DNA of 64,000 nucleotides from an uncultured Alphaproteobacteria bacterium (GTDB lineage Bacteria; Pseudomonadota; Alphaproteobacteria; RF32; CAG-239), in assembly GCA_944391475.1 (NCBI GenBank), contig CALXTR010000005.1:1-64000 (forward strand), read 5' to 3'. Shown here one piece after another: positions 36,388 through 47,000 of the stretch. Below the pieces are notes generated by a model that saw nothing but the letters and a program-made list of their open reading frames with translations, did no database searches and was not told the origin of the DNA. The translations under genes were made by a program, and so were the position numbers. Numbering within the stretch: position 1 is the stretch's first letter; each line of letters begins with the position of its first letter.

Positions 36388-37047
36388 ATGTTTAATGGTA
36401 AATTATCACTTTTTTCACACACACAACCCCTTGAAAACAAAATAGATTTATTTCACGACAAACTATTAGATGCAGCAATGACATTTAAAAAAGCCATTCG
36501 TATCTACCTAAAAGAAAAGCGCAGTGAAGAATATAAAAAAATTAATAAACAGATTAAACAAATCGAACACGACGCCGACAACCTCCGCCGCGATATTGAA
36601 GCAAAATTATATACCCAAAACTTGATTCCGGACTTGCGCGCCGATGTTTTGAATTTGGTTGAAAATTTAGATAAAGTCATCAACAAGTTTGATGAGGTAG
36701 TCTATGAGTTTTACATTGAGCAACCCGATATCCCCGAAGAATATCACATGAGGTTCAAAGAGATATGCGACTTGAGCTCGGAATGTGCCGAAAATTTATC
36801 CATTGCCTCCCGAGCATTTTTCCGTGACTTTAGTTCGGTTCGCGACTTTTCACAAAAAGTATACTTCATAGAGCATGAATCAGATGTCAGTTCGGGACGT
36901 TTGAAACAAGCCATTTTCGATTCGGATATGGAACTTGCCAACAAACTCCAATTAAACAACCTTACCAGCGAAATTGCTGAAATTGCCGACATTGCTGAAG
37001 ATTGTGTAGATGAATTGCTAATCTTCACCATCAAGAGGGATATCTAA
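36388..37047 (+). CDS. DUF47/PhoU-like phosphate transport accessory protein
   Basis: A 219-residue all-helical protein of the DUF47 family, distantly related to PhoU. Acidic helices such as KQIEHDADNLRRDIE and LVENLDKVINKFDEVVYEF, and an E-x3-D pattern in IAEDCVDEL, fit the family's metal-binding helices. It is directly upstream of a PiT transporter, sharing one base (TAATG). These proteins are thought to modulate the transporter. No PHO box was identified upstream. Confidence 0.88.
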   Translation: MFNGKLSLFSHTQPLENKIDLFHDKLLDAAMTFKKAIRIYLKEKRSEEYKKINKQIKQIEHDADNLRRDIEAKLYTQNLIPDLRADVLNLVENLDKVINKFDEVVYEFYIEQPDIPEEYHMRFKEICDLSSECAENLSIASRAFFRDFSSVRDFSQKVYFIEHESDVSSGRLKQAIFDSDMELANKLQLNNLTSEIAEIADIAEDCVDELLIFTIKRDI

Positions 37048-38102
37048 TGGACTTGAGCTATTTCATCTTCTTAAGCAGCGGCTTATTTTTGGGGTGGTCT
37101 TTAGGCGCTAACGATGCAGCCAACATTTTTGGTACCGCCGTTGGTACCAAAATGGTCAAGTTTCGCACCGCCGCAGTTATATCTTCCATATTCATTATAT
37201 TGGGAGCCGTAATTACCGGTAGTGGTGCTAGTCAGACCTTGAGCACCCTCGGTGCTGTCAATGCACTCCCCGGAGCATTTATGGTAGCTTTAGCTGCCGC
37301 AATTACCATTTATTGGATGGTTCAGTTAGGCTTACCGGTATCTACTTCGCAAGCCATTGTCGGAGCTATTATCGGCTGGAACATTTATAGCGGTCACCCT
37401 ACCGAACTTAGCGTCCTAACCCAAATTGTTGGTACCTGGGTCATCTGTCCGGTGTTAAGCGGCATTATTGCAATTTTGTTATATTATTTGATTCGTTATC
37501 GGCTCAAAAAATCCAAAATACACATTTTACACCGCGATACTTATACCCGCATTGGTTTGGTTCTGGTCGGTGCTTTTGGGGCATATGCCTTAGGTGCCAA
37601 TAATATTGCCAACGTCATGGGTGTGTTTGTCGATTCGAGCCCCTTCCAACCACTTCAATTTGGCACCTACTTCACCCTCAATCCAACTCAAGTCCTGTTT
37701 TTGATTGGCGGCCTTGCCATTAGCGTCGGTGTTATTACCTATTCGCACAAAGTCATGAGCACCGTTGGCAATAATTTGATGTCAATGAGCCCGGTTGTTG
37801 CGTGGATTGCGGTTTTTTCGCAAGCATTAGTACTGTTTTTGTTTGCGTCTCAAGGCCTGAAAAACTTTCTGACCATTCATGGTTTGCCTTCTCTGCCCTT
37901 GGTTCCGGTTTCAAGCTCTCAGGCCATTATCGGAGCCGTTATCGGAATTGGCTTAGCCAAAGGCGGCCACGAAGTCCACTGGGGACTATTAGGGCACATA
38001 GCATTAGGCTGGATTGCCACCCCGATAATTGCCACTTTGCTGTGCTTTGTATCACTGTTCTTCTTAGAAAACGTGTTTAACCTAACTGTTTATTTACCCT
38101 AA
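37047..38102 (+). CDS. pit: PiT-family inorganic phosphate transporter
   Basis: A 351-residue inner-membrane symporter of phosphate (as metal phosphate) with protons. The two PHO-4 signature halves are seen: GANDAANIFGTAVGTKM near residue 22, and GANNIANVMGVF near 183. The second-half loop is VSSSQAIIGAVIGIG, mirrored in the first half as VSTSQAIVGAIIGWN. About ten membrane helices are present. It is shorter than the E. coli Pit proteins (about 500 residues) but in the range of bacterial short forms. Its stop overlaps the stop of the mrp gene by four bases on the other strand. Confidence 0.92.
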   Translation: MDLSYFIFLSSGLFLGWSLGANDAANIFGTAVGTKMVKFRTAAVISSIFIILGAVITGSGASQTLSTLGAVNALPGAFMVALAAAITIYWMVQLGLPVSTSQAIVGAIIGWNIYSGHPTELSVLTQIVGTWVICPVLSGIIAILLYYLIRYRLKKSKIHILHRDTYTRIGLVLVGAFGAYALGANNIANVMGVFVDSSPFQPLQFGTYFTLNPTQVLFLIGGLAISVGVITYSHKVMSTVGNNLMSMSPVVAWIAVFSQALVLFLFASQGLKNFLTIHGLPSLPLVPVSSSQAIIGAVIGIGLAKGGHEVHWGLLGHIALGWIATPIIATLLCFVSLFFLENVFNLTVYLP

Positions 38103-39100
38103 ACAAGACCGAGTGTTTTTGCCACCTTAGCAGCAATTTCTTCATAAGCCTTGGTGTGCGGGCTTTCCGGCTGTGCAAACACAATTGGCGTCCCATTGTC
38201 GGCATTTTCTCTGATATCCAAATGGAGCGGAATTTCACCTAAAAAAGTCTCACCTAATTTTTCAGCGGTTTTGCGTGCTCCTTCATGCCCGAAAATATCA
38301 GCCCGATGTCCGCATTTTTCACAAATATAATAGCTCATATTTTCAATAATACCCAAAATCGGCACATTGACTTTTTTGAACATATTAACCCCTTTGACCG
38401 CATCAATTAAGGCAATATCCTGCGGGGTTGAAACGATAACCGCACCATCAAAATGCAACCGTTGCGAAAGGGTAATTTGAATATCTCCGGTTCCAGGAGG
38501 CATATCAATTACCATCACATCAACATTTTTCCATAGTGTATCACACAATAGTTGCTCGATTGCCCCGCAAGCTTTGGCCCCACGCCAAATCAACGGTGTT
38601 GATTTATCAATCAAGGTGCCAATCGACATAGATTGTGTTCCCATAAAATCAAATGGCACAAATGTTTTACCATCTTCACTTTGGGGGGCCACACCTTCAT
38701 AACCAAGCATAGTCGGAATGGAAGGACCATAAATATCGGCATCAAAAATCGCGGTTTTAAGCCCCAAATTCGCCAAGGCTAATGTGAGGTTAACTGCTGT
38801 GGTAGATTTTCCCACTCCGCCTTTGCCCGACGCCACGACAATAATTTTTTTAACCCCTTTAACCTGCCACGGAGCAATTTCCGGCCGCAAAGTTTGCGTT
38901 TTTTTCAGAGCCGTAAACACTACCGATACCTTATCGATTCCCTCAATTTTTTGCAACTGCGCTTGCAAAGCCTGTTGCTTTTCAGGTTCATCTTTATCAA
39001 CCCCTAACACCACTATCAAACGCTTACCAAGCAGTTTAATTTCTTCAATTTGCGATAAGGCAAAATATTGTTCCACAATCGCCTTAATCTTCTCTTCCAT
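38099..39100 (-). CDS. mrp: Mrp/NBP35-type iron-sulfur cluster carrier ATPase
   Basis: A 333-residue P-loop protein of the Mrp/ApbC group that transfers Fe-S clusters. The N-terminal MIP18-like domain (about 1-85) precedes the deviant Walker A VASGKGGVGKSTTAVN. Walker B is VIDMPPGTGD, and the cluster-binding CxxC is YICEKCGH. ATG 39100 with AGGAG upstream gives the expected N-terminus; the longer frame runs into the leader of hflK on the other strand. It is divergent from hflK. Confidence 0.94.
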   Translation of the reverse strand: MEEKIKAIVEQYFALSQIEEIKLLGKRLIVVLGVDKDEPEKQQALQAQLQKIEGIDKVSVVFTALKKTQTLRPEIAPWQVKGVKKIIVVASGKGGVGKSTTAVNLTLALANLGLKTAIFDADIYGPSIPTMLGYEGVAPQSEDGKTFVPFDFMGTQSMSIGTLIDKSTPLIWRGAKACGAIEQLLCDTLWKNVDVMVIDMPPGTGDIQITLSQRLHFDGAVIVSTPQDIALIDAVKGVNMFKKVNVPILGIIENMSYYICEKCGHRADIFGHEGARKTAEKLGETFLGEIPLHLDIRENADNGTPIVFAQPESPHTKAYEEIAAKVAKTLGLV

Positions 39101-39215
39101 CACAAGGGCTCCTGTTGATATAGTTTTATCACCAATTGTCATTAGGATATTTATATTATATAAAAACATAAAGCAATAGATTAAACCGCAGATGTTCAAA
39201 TAAAGAGAGGAAAAC

Positions 39216-40274
39216 ATGTCCCAAAACAACGGTCCTTGGGGAACAGAAAACCCCTGGAGTAGCACTGATAATGACACTCACAGCCCCAAAGTGGTTGATT
39301 TCAAGATAAAGAAACCCCAAAACTTTGATTTTAAGATTGGCTGGATATTTGCAGCTATCGCATTGTTGTGGTTAGCCACCGGCTTTTATCAAGTCCAACC
39401 CAATGAGCAAGGCGTTGTTTTGCGTTTTGGTAAATATACCTATACCACCGATGCCGGCTTGCACTATCACCTTCCCTACCCGATAGAGAAAGTCATAAAA
39501 GTTAGTATCACGCAAGAGCGCAGTATCAACCTTGGTGTTGCCGAGGCTTACACTGCCACCAACCGCGCCGCCATGAGAAACGGCAAGCTTGATATGTCAG
39601 ATCCGCTCAAAAACTTTACCGAAAGCCACATGCTGACCGGAGATGAAAATATAGTCGACGTCAACCTCACCGTGGTTTGGAGAATTAAAGATGCCAAAGA
39701 TTACCTCTTTAGCATGCAAGACCCTGACACCACCACCCGCGTGGCCGCACAATCGGTTTTAAGAGAAATTGTTGGACAATCCGAAATGCAAGCCATTATC
39801 ACCGGTGACCGCGGCAAGGTTGAAGACGAAACCAAAGCCGAGTTGCAAAAAGTAATGGACGAGTTTGTATCTGGTATTGAAATTGTCCGTGTCAAACTCC
39901 AAAAAGCAGACCCACCAAAACAAGTGGTAGATGCTTTTAATGAAGTCCAACGTGCTAAAGCCGACATGGAACGTTTCAAAAACGAGGCCGAAGCTTACCG
40001 CAACGAAATTTTGCCTAAAGCCCGTGGTGAAGCCGCACAACTTTTGCAAAATGCCGAAGCTTATAAAGAGGCTGTCGTCAACAAAGCCAAAGGTGAGGCC
40101 GACAGATTTAACTCAGTATACAATGCCTACAAAGAAGGTAAAAACGTCACTGCCCGCCGTATGTACCTTGAAACCATGGAAAACATCTTGGCTAAATCCG
40201 ATAAAGTCATTGTCGACCAGGGCAAAAACGGCTCTAATGTCATACCCTACCTTCCCTTAGATAAATTAAAATAG
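39216..40274 (+). CDS. hflK: FtsH protease modulator HflK
   Basis: A 352-residue membrane protein of the stomatin/prohibitin (SPFH) family. With HflC it forms a cage around the FtsH protease and limits its action. After a polar Gly/Asn-rich start there is one membrane helix (about 45-60), then the SPFH domain beginning YQVQPNEQGVVLRFGKY. A charged coiled-coil region follows around residue 230-310 (AKADMERFKNEAEAYRNE). The next gene, hflC, starts nine bases later. Confidence 0.95.
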   Translation: MSQNNGPWGTENPWSSTDNDTHSPKVVDFKIKKPQNFDFKIGWIFAAIALLWLATGFYQVQPNEQGVVLRFGKYTYTTDAGLHYHLPYPIEKVIKVSITQERSINLGVAEAYTATNRAAMRNGKLDMSDPLKNFTESHMLTGDENIVDVNLTVVWRIKDAKDYLFSMQDPDTTTRVAAQSVLREIVGQSEMQAIITGDRGKVEDETKAELQKVMDEFVSGIEIVRVKLQKADPPKQVVDAFNEVQRAKADMERFKNEAEAYRNEILPKARGEAAQLLQNAEAYKEAVVNKAKGEADRFNSVYNAYKEGKNVTARRMYLETMENILAKSDKVIVDQGKNGSNVIPYLPLDKLK

Positions 40275-40283
40275 GAGAGAACC

Positions 40284-41162
40284 ATGTCCGAAAAAATTAA
40301 ATTCACCCTAATTAGCATCTGCGTGGCTCTCGCCTTTGTATTATTCAATTCGCTATACGTTCTTCCCCAAACGGAACAAGCCATCGTCTTGCAATTTGGT
40401 GAACCCGTACGTTTAGTGAAAGATGCCGGTCTAAAATTGAAAGTACCATTCATTCAAAATGTTGTTTTTTATGATAACCGCTTACTCAACTTAGACCCTC
40501 CGGCACAAGAAATCGTCTTAAACGATAAAAAGCGTTTAGATGTAGATAGTTTCACCCGTTTTCGGATTATTGATCCGCTAAAGTTTTATCAAACCGTACG
40601 CACCGAAGAACAAGCTCGCAGCAAGCTAAAAGAGATTGTCAATTCTTCTGTCCGCAAGATTCTCGGTCGCACCACCTTGCAAGAACTACTTTCGCAAAAA
40701 AGAACTCAGATTATGGCTGACATTTCTAATGCAGTTAAAGTAGATGCCGCCCAGATTGGAGTTAGCGTTGCCGATGTCAGGATTCGTCGTGCCGATTTGC
40801 CGATTGAGGTATTGCAAGCCATTAATGCGCGGATGAAAACCGAACGTGAACGCGATGCCAAGGAGTTCCGCGCTCAAGGTCAGCAAAATGCGCAACAGAT
40901 TCGCGCCAAAGCAGAGAAAGAAAAAACCATCATCATTGCCGAAGCAGCAAAAAAAGCCGAGATTATGCGCGGTGAAGGCGACCAAGAAGCCATCCGCATC
41001 TGGAATCAGGCAGCCAATCGCGATCCGCAGTTCTTTGCTTTTTACCGTTCTTTAGCGGCATATCAAAAGGCACTAAACGAAGGTAAAACCTCGTTGGTTT
41101 TGTCGCCGGATTCGGAATTCTTCCGCTATTTTCAACAAGCTCCTAAAAGCATTCAAGAGTAA
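40284..41162 (+). CDS. hflC: FtsH protease modulator HflC
   Basis: A 292-residue partner of HflK. It has an N-terminal membrane helix (about 6-22), the SPFH domain starting LPQTEQAIVLQFGEPVR, and a C-terminal coiled coil with AEKEKTIIIAEAAKKAEIMR and GEGDQEAIRIWN. AGGAGA precedes the ATG. It lies six bases before the protease gene, so hflK-hflC-degP-holC form one unit; the hflKC-degP order is a common alphaproteobacterial one. Confidence 0.95.
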   Translation: MSEKIKFTLISICVALAFVLFNSLYVLPQTEQAIVLQFGEPVRLVKDAGLKLKVPFIQNVVFYDNRLLNLDPPAQEIVLNDKKRLDVDSFTRFRIIDPLKFYQTVRTEEQARSKLKEIVNSSVRKILGRTTLQELLSQKRTQIMADISNAVKVDAAQIGVSVADVRIRRADLPIEVLQAINARMKTERERDAKEFRAQGQQNAQQIRAKAEKEKTIIIAEAAKKAEIMRGEGDQEAIRIWNQAANRDPQFFAFYRSLAAYQKALNEGKTSLVLSPDSEFFRYFQQAPKSIQE

Positions 41163-41168
41163 GACAAG

Positions 41169-42587
41169 ATGAAACGCTGTTTTTTGGTTCTGTTTGGTTT
41201 GCTGTTATGGCCCCGTTTTTCCTCGGCTGAGATAGTTGGTCTCCCCTCCTTTGCAGATTTGGTTGAACAACTATCTCCGTCCGTAGTCAACATTTCTACT
41301 ACACCTAAAGACGAAAATACCGAGCCTCATAGCGAATTTCTAAACGGAACCACCAGCGATAGTGATATTTTTAGTTCATCTCCATCGGGTCATGTTGCAC
41401 TTGGCTCTGGTTTTATCTTAGATGAAGAAGGCTATATCTTAACCAACAGCCATGTTATCGAGAACGCTTCCGAAATTACAGTTATCTTGCATGACAATAC
41501 ACCATTGGCAGCAGTATTAGTCGGAACCGATAAAAAAACCGATTTAGCCCTAATTAAGGTTGATACCAATCGCAAACTCACCCCAGTTAAATTTGGAGAT
41601 TCGGATAAGATTCGGGTCGGCGATTGGATTTTAGCTATTGGCAACCCCTTCGGGCTTGGGGGCAGTGTTACTGCCGGTATTATCTCAGCTAAATCCCGAG
41701 ATATTGCCTCCGGCCCTTATGATAATTTCATTCAGACCGATGCCTCTATCAATCAGGGGAGCTCAGGAGGCCCGATGTTTAATCTGCAAGGAGAGGTCAT
41801 CGGGATTAACACAGCAATTTTTTCGACTACCGGCGGCAGCATGGGTATCGGTTTTGCAATTCCTGCCAACCAAGCCCATTTTGTAATCAAACAGCTAAAA
41901 GAACAAGGCAAAGTAACCCGCGGCTGGATTGGAATCAAAATTCAACCTCACGCAGATGACATTGCTAAAAGTTTGGACTTAAATGAAAAACAAGGCATTA
42001 TAATCTCTGGTGTTACCGAAGGCTCACCGGCTAAACAAGCCGGCATTGAGGCAGGTGATATTTTGTTGAGCGTCAACAACCAACCCACCGGCAATACACA
42101 AAATTTTTCAAGACTGATTGCAGAAAGTCCGATTGGCTCAGAAATTGAGGTTTCGCTGTGGCGCAACAATCAACGCTTAAACAAAAAAATCAAGATTTTG
42201 CCCATGCCCGAACCAGCAGCCACTCTTCCCCGAAAAGAGACACCAACAGAACTTTCTATATCTACCCCCAACCTGCTAAACTTTGCCGAGCTAGGAATAG
42301 GGTTAGCAAACATTGACGAGCAAATGCTTGATAAATACCAGCTATCTTCCACCACAAAAGGACTGGTAGTCACTGATATTCTTCCTGGTAGCGACGCCGA
42401 AGCCAAAGGCTTAAAAAGAGGCAGTGTTATCATCAAGATAGATAAGAAAGATGTTTTTAATCTTGAAGATGCCAACCGCTACATTTCTGACGCCAGATTA
42501 GAAAACCATCGTCCGGTTTTATTCTCTGTACTAGGAGCAGACAACTCAATGTATTTTGTCGCCATAAAATTTGCGGAGGAAGAATGA
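41169..42587 (+). CDS. degP: Periplasmic serine protease, DegP/HtrA family
   Basis: A 472-residue HtrA protease and chaperone for misfolded envelope proteins. It has a signal peptide (about 1-20, ending SSA) and a trypsin-like domain with the triad His in LTNSHVIE, Asp in KKTDLALIK and Ser in NQGSSGGPMF. That last motif is GSSGG where most members have GNSGG. Two PDZ domains follow (about 255-345 and 365-465), with GSPAKQAGIEAGDI and GSDAEAKGLKRGSVI. The last four bases overlap the holC start. Confidence 0.93.
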   Translation: MKRCFLVLFGLLLWPRFSSAEIVGLPSFADLVEQLSPSVVNISTTPKDENTEPHSEFLNGTTSDSDIFSSSPSGHVALGSGFILDEEGYILTNSHVIENASEITVILHDNTPLAAVLVGTDKKTDLALIKVDTNRKLTPVKFGDSDKIRVGDWILAIGNPFGLGGSVTAGIISAKSRDIASGPYDNFIQTDASINQGSSGGPMFNLQGEVIGINTAIFSTTGGSMGIGFAIPANQAHFVIKQLKEQGKVTRGWIGIKIQPHADDIAKSLDLNEKQGIIISGVTEGSPAKQAGIEAGDILLSVNNQPTGNTQNFSRLIAESPIGSEIEVSLWRNNQRLNKKIKILPMPEPAATLPRKETPTELSISTPNLLNFAELGIGLANIDEQMLDKYQLSSTTKGLVVTDILPGSDAEAKGLKRGSVIIKIDKKDVFNLEDANRYISDARLENHRPVLFSVLGADNSMYFVAIKFAEEE

Positions 42588-43039
42588 GAGTAGACTTTTA
42601 TCACCTCCAAACTCAGACATTAGAAGATGTATTACCCAAGCTTTTAGAAAAAGCACTAGGGGCAAGCCCAAAGATTCTGGTCAAGATAGGTACACCCGAG
42701 CGGGTTGAATTCCTCAATTCATTACTATGGACTTATAATGATACATCTTTTTTGCCCCATGGCTCAAAGAAAGACGGCAATGCCGAGCTACAACCGATAT
42801 GGCTCACATCAGATAATGACAACCCCAACCATGCTAAGATTGTTTTTTGGGTTGATGGCGCTGAGGGCAAAGTTGAAGAGTTAGAAGGAGTTGAACGAAT
42901 ATTAAATATTTTTGACGGCAATCAAGAAACTGCCCTGACCCAAGCCCGCCGTTTGTGGAAAGAGCTCAAAGCAGCAGGACATGAGGTCTATTACTGGCAG
43001 CAAGACAACAACAACCAACGTTGGCAGCAAAAAGCTTAA
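42584..43039 (+). CDS. holC: DNA polymerase III chi subunit
   Basis: A 151-residue clamp-loader accessory protein that links the polymerase III holoenzyme to single-strand binding protein. The start MRVDFYHLQTQTLEDVLPKL and the segment FLPHGSKKDGNAELQPIWLT match the HolC family. It overlaps degP by four bases (ATGA), so it is translationally coupled. Its C-terminus is Gln/Asn-rich. It is followed by a strong terminator. Confidence 0.9.
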   Translation: MRVDFYHLQTQTLEDVLPKLLEKALGASPKILVKIGTPERVEFLNSLLWTYNDTSFLPHGSKKDGNAELQPIWLTSDNDNPNHAKIVFWVDGAEGKVEELEGVERILNIFDGNQETALTQARRLWKELKAAGHEVYYWQQDNNNQRWQQKA

Positions 43040-43048
43040 TCAGTTACA

Positions 43049-43083
43049 TAAAAAAGTCGGTACTTAAAGTACCGACTTTTTTA
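43049..43083. terminator. Bidirectional terminator between holC and galU-like gene
   Basis: The 16-base left arm (43049-43064) and its exact complement (43068-43083) enclose TAA. The core is GTCGGTACT/AGTACCGAC, flanked by six A and six T, so it can act on both convergent genes. Confidence 0.9.
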
Positions 43084-43099
43084 TAGCTTAGAATACCCG

Positions 43100-43990
43100 T
43101 TATACTAAGATATTGTCCAACACTTGTTTGCAATAAGCTCTTAGTTCAGGATTCATCATCAGACTCAGTTTGAGGTTTGATTTGGCAAGTTCTTCGTTAG
43201 TACCACAGTCAAAACGCAAAGCATCACAAAGCACACCGGTCAACTTCATACCACGAACGGCAGCCAACCCCATAGCATCGGCCAAATTAATCTCACCATT
43301 GTTACCCTTACGAACTTCCGGCAAAATATCCATAATTTCATTAGGCAGAATATAGGGTCCCATACTGGCATAATTAGATGGAACATCCTCGAGAGCTGGC
43401 TTTTCGATTTTTCCTTTAGCATGCACAATACGACCATCACGCACTGCACCGATTAATGCGCCATAGCGCACCATCTGCTCACGCGGAAATTCCATAATAT
43501 TTTCAACCATACCACCGTGTTCTTCATACACATCTAAAAGCTGTTTTAGGATACCTTCACCATGGAAATTTACATACACATCATCAGGCCACATCACCAC
43601 GAAATCGCGTTTTCCGACAATTTCTTTAGCCATCAACACAGCATGTCCATTTCCTTTAGGCTCTGCTTGCTCAGCAAAAGAAAACTTCATTCCTTCCGGA
43701 ATAATCTCTTGCACCACTTTCAACAAATCGAATTTATTTTTTTCTTTCAGATGGTTCTCAAGCCACGGATAAGGAGAGAAATGCTTTTCAAAAAGCCCTT
43801 TACACGATTGATCACTATAGATAAAAACAATTTCTTTGATACCAATTTCCGCACAACAATCCACTGCATATTGAATAATCGGCTTACTGTTCAAGGTCAA
43901 AAAACCTTTGTGCAATGCCTTGGTTGAAGGCAAATTACGAGTAGACAATCCTGCCACCGGCAAGATACAAACTTCTGGTCTTCTATGCAT
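43100..43990 (-). CDS. GalU-like nucleotidyltransferase, divergent
   Basis: A 296-residue protein of the UTP-glucose-1-phosphate uridylyltransferase family, which makes UDP-glucose for envelope sugars. The fold is clear: PVAGLSTRNLPSTKALHKGF, KPIIQYAVDCCAEIG, EPKGNGHAVLMAKE and VVMWPDDVYV. Normal GalU has GLGTRFLPATKAxPKEMLPL, so several positions in the nucleotide loop differ, and GDD is WPDD. ATG 43990 with GGAG upstream is used. A related but different sugar nucleotide is possible. Confidence 0.78.
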   Translation of the reverse strand: MHRRPEVCILPVAGLSTRNLPSTKALHKGFLTLNSKPIIQYAVDCCAEIGIKEIVFIYSDQSCKGLFEKHFSPYPWLENHLKEKNKFDLLKVVQEIIPEGMKFSFAEQAEPKGNGHAVLMAKEIVGKRDFVVMWPDDVYVNFHGEGILKQLLDVYEEHGGMVENIMEFPREQMVRYGALIGAVRDGRIVHAKGKIEKPALEDVPSNYASMGPYILPNEIMDILPEVRKGNNGEINLADAMGLAAVRGMKLTGVLCDALRFDCGTNEELAKSNLKLSLMMNPELRAYCKQVLDNILV

Positions 43991-44061
43991 CAAAAAAAAC
44001 TCCAAATAATAACGTTAACTTTATGAGCAAATGATATCACAAAAAAACGTTTCGACAAGCA

Positions 44062-47000
44062 TTATTTCCGAACTATCACACCACTTGCTTTAGAAATTTT
44101 TCCATCTGTTTTCAATAGAATATTATCCTTTTTTTCCGTCTTATTTGGCTTAGGATCATCACCTTGTTTTATAATGACATTTTCTTTTCCTTGCGCGCTA
44201 AAATCCAAGACCGGAATTTTATTTTGTTCCTGCAAAGATTCCGATTTTTCAATATCCTCAATATCGCGCGTCACCGTCATACTTTTTCCGCCACCGGCAA
44301 CCGAAATTGAACCGGTATTTTCTTTGAGTTTTCGTTCAATTTCCGCTTGTCTTAATTTTTCCTGATACTGTTTTTCAGCATTTTGTACTTGCGGCTCCAC
44401 ATAGGTATAATACTCTTCCATATTATCACCCAACTTTTTGCTATCTTCCTTAGCAGTAACCAAAGATTGGGCAATTTTATCTTCATACTCGGCCAATTTC
44501 AGCGGATCCAAAGTATTTTGCATTTGCACATAATCTCTAGAAAGTTTTGTATTAATATCATCTAGCTCAACAAACAAACTTTCCACCACTGCTTTGATAG
44601 CCGTTGCCTTTGGATCGTTAGATAACACATAGTCTGTTTCAATGGCTGACAATCTCTCCTTAAACCCAGCCTCATAGGCCCGAAATTCATTTAATTTTTG
44701 CTGAGCATTTTTATGAATATCCGCTATTTGATTATACAATAAATTGGTTCGATATTTAATATCATCAACGGTATACTTCATCAGATTTTTTTCTGCTCTT
44801 TCGATTCGATTTTGCAACAATTCATTTTTACGTTTTGCATCATCGATTTGTTCTTGTTCAAACTTAGGGCTCAACCCCAAAGTCAGCACCTCAGACAACC
44901 CTTTAGCAATATTATCCAGTTCCTCTTGCAGACTAGTCATTGCCTTTACATTTTGAGGATTTTTTATCTGCACCTGCACCACCTGAAACTTCTGGCGAAC
45001 TTCCTTATTCAGACGATTCTCCATAGCTTTAGTTACGTTAATTTGCTCATTCATACCTTGTTGCAGTTGTGCCCGTTCTGCTTGAGCTTCAGCTTGTTTT
45101 TGAGCTGCAATTTCCGCATGTTTTTTCTGGTATAATTGCACAATGTCTTGCACATTAACCTCCAGCTGCGGAGCAGATAAAGAGTTCAACAACTCAAAGG
45201 AGATTTTTGGTAATTTAACGTCCTTAAAACCTAATTCAAACTGCGCTTTAGTATCCCAAAGCAATAAATTTCCGTTTGCTTTCATGGTTAAATCATATTC
45301 TTTTTCAGTGGCAAACTTCATATTGCTTAAAACATAATCAGCCTTAGAAATTTTGAGTGTTCCACTGATAGATTTGAACTTGGTCCTTCCTTTTTCCAAA
45401 TTGTCTCTAACCAATTTAGAAAGCCCATCACCGCTGGAGCGTTTTTTCAAATCGGTCTCAATCGGCGCAAAATCCACTCCCTTAAACTCAGTATCCGTAA
45501 TCTCAAAATCGCTCACAGCCACCAAGGTCTTAATCATATCTTCCACTGAGGTCGCATCGGCAGAAAAAGTATTGTTGCTGCTAAGTGTTCCGTAGTTAAA
45601 GCCATAAGTCTTACCACTCCAAAAGCTATCATCCAAGTTCACCCCAGACAACACGAGTTTTCCTTTCAAAGAAGGATTGGTCGCAAAATCAAGTTCACCT
45701 TCCGCACTCACTTTGCCTTTACTATAATCAGCCGAAAAATCGGTAATTTTCAAAACATCATCAACAAGCCCCAAGCTGGTCGAAACATTTTGTACTGCCA
45801 AATTTTCATACATAAGTTTAGCCACATCGAGCTTAAAATTGAGTTCTAAATCTTTATACAAATCATAATTAATTTTTACATTTGACCACCATGGCTTAGC
45901 TAAAAATGCCACTTTATCCGTATCTGTTTTTTTAAACGAAGCCACCTCATTATTAACCCGGCTAGCCTCACCATTGTAGAAGAAACGCTCCAACTCCAGT
46001 TGGTTTATTTTCAGTTGACCGCTGATTTTTTGCTTCTTTTCAAGCTCCGCATATTCCAAGTTCCCTTCCATCTGGTTTTGCCCGATAGAAAGCTGCAAAT
46101 TCTCGGCCTTAAAATTATCACTCACCCCAACAAAATCAGTATTTAAGGTAAACACCCCTAAAGAATATACATTAGGAGCATAATTGATCTTAAAATTCTG
46201 CATCATCGAAATAAAATCTGGAGCCTTAAAATAAAGCTTACCTTGATAATATCTTCCGGCATCGGTTTTGGTGACCACACCACCAAAACTCATATCCATA
46301 TTTTCGAGTTTAGAAACATTTTTGATGGCAAAACGCGACAATGTACCGGTCGCAATTCCCTCCGCAGAGAACTTCTTCAAATTTTTAATTTCCCACTCTG
46401 GAAGCTCCACCGCAAACTTACTTAGCAAAGAAAACACATCAGGATTTTGGAAATTATATTTCAGATTCTCGAACTCAAAATTTTCGCCAAACCCCTTAAT
46501 TTTACCCGATGCCTCCAAAGAGCCACCCGACAAGCTCGGAATATCCAACTTTTTAAGCTCCAACACACCATTTTGCAGTTTACCCTCTGCCACCATTTTC
46601 TCAAACGGCAAATTATCATAAATTCCGAGCCCTAAATTGAGCATAAATTGCACATCAAGATTTTTTAGCTTTTGGAGTTGAGTAAAACGATACCGCAACC
46701 GATTCTCCAAATCGCTCTCTGCCACTTCATCTGGCAACATCGGAATATAATTATCAAAATTAATACTATCGGCTTGAATAATCACAAATGACTTAAACTT
46801 TCCGTTTTCACGCATCAAAGCGATATCACCAGCCACTTTAGTTTTATCCAACGTAAAATCAAGCGGAGTAATTTTAATCTCACTCAACGACCCTTCGGCT
46901 TTTGCTGTTCCGGTAAACTTCCGATAAATTGACGGCACAGGTAGCACCGGTTCCAACTTAAACGCACGCAACAGCTCTACCAACTCATCAGCCCGCAAAG

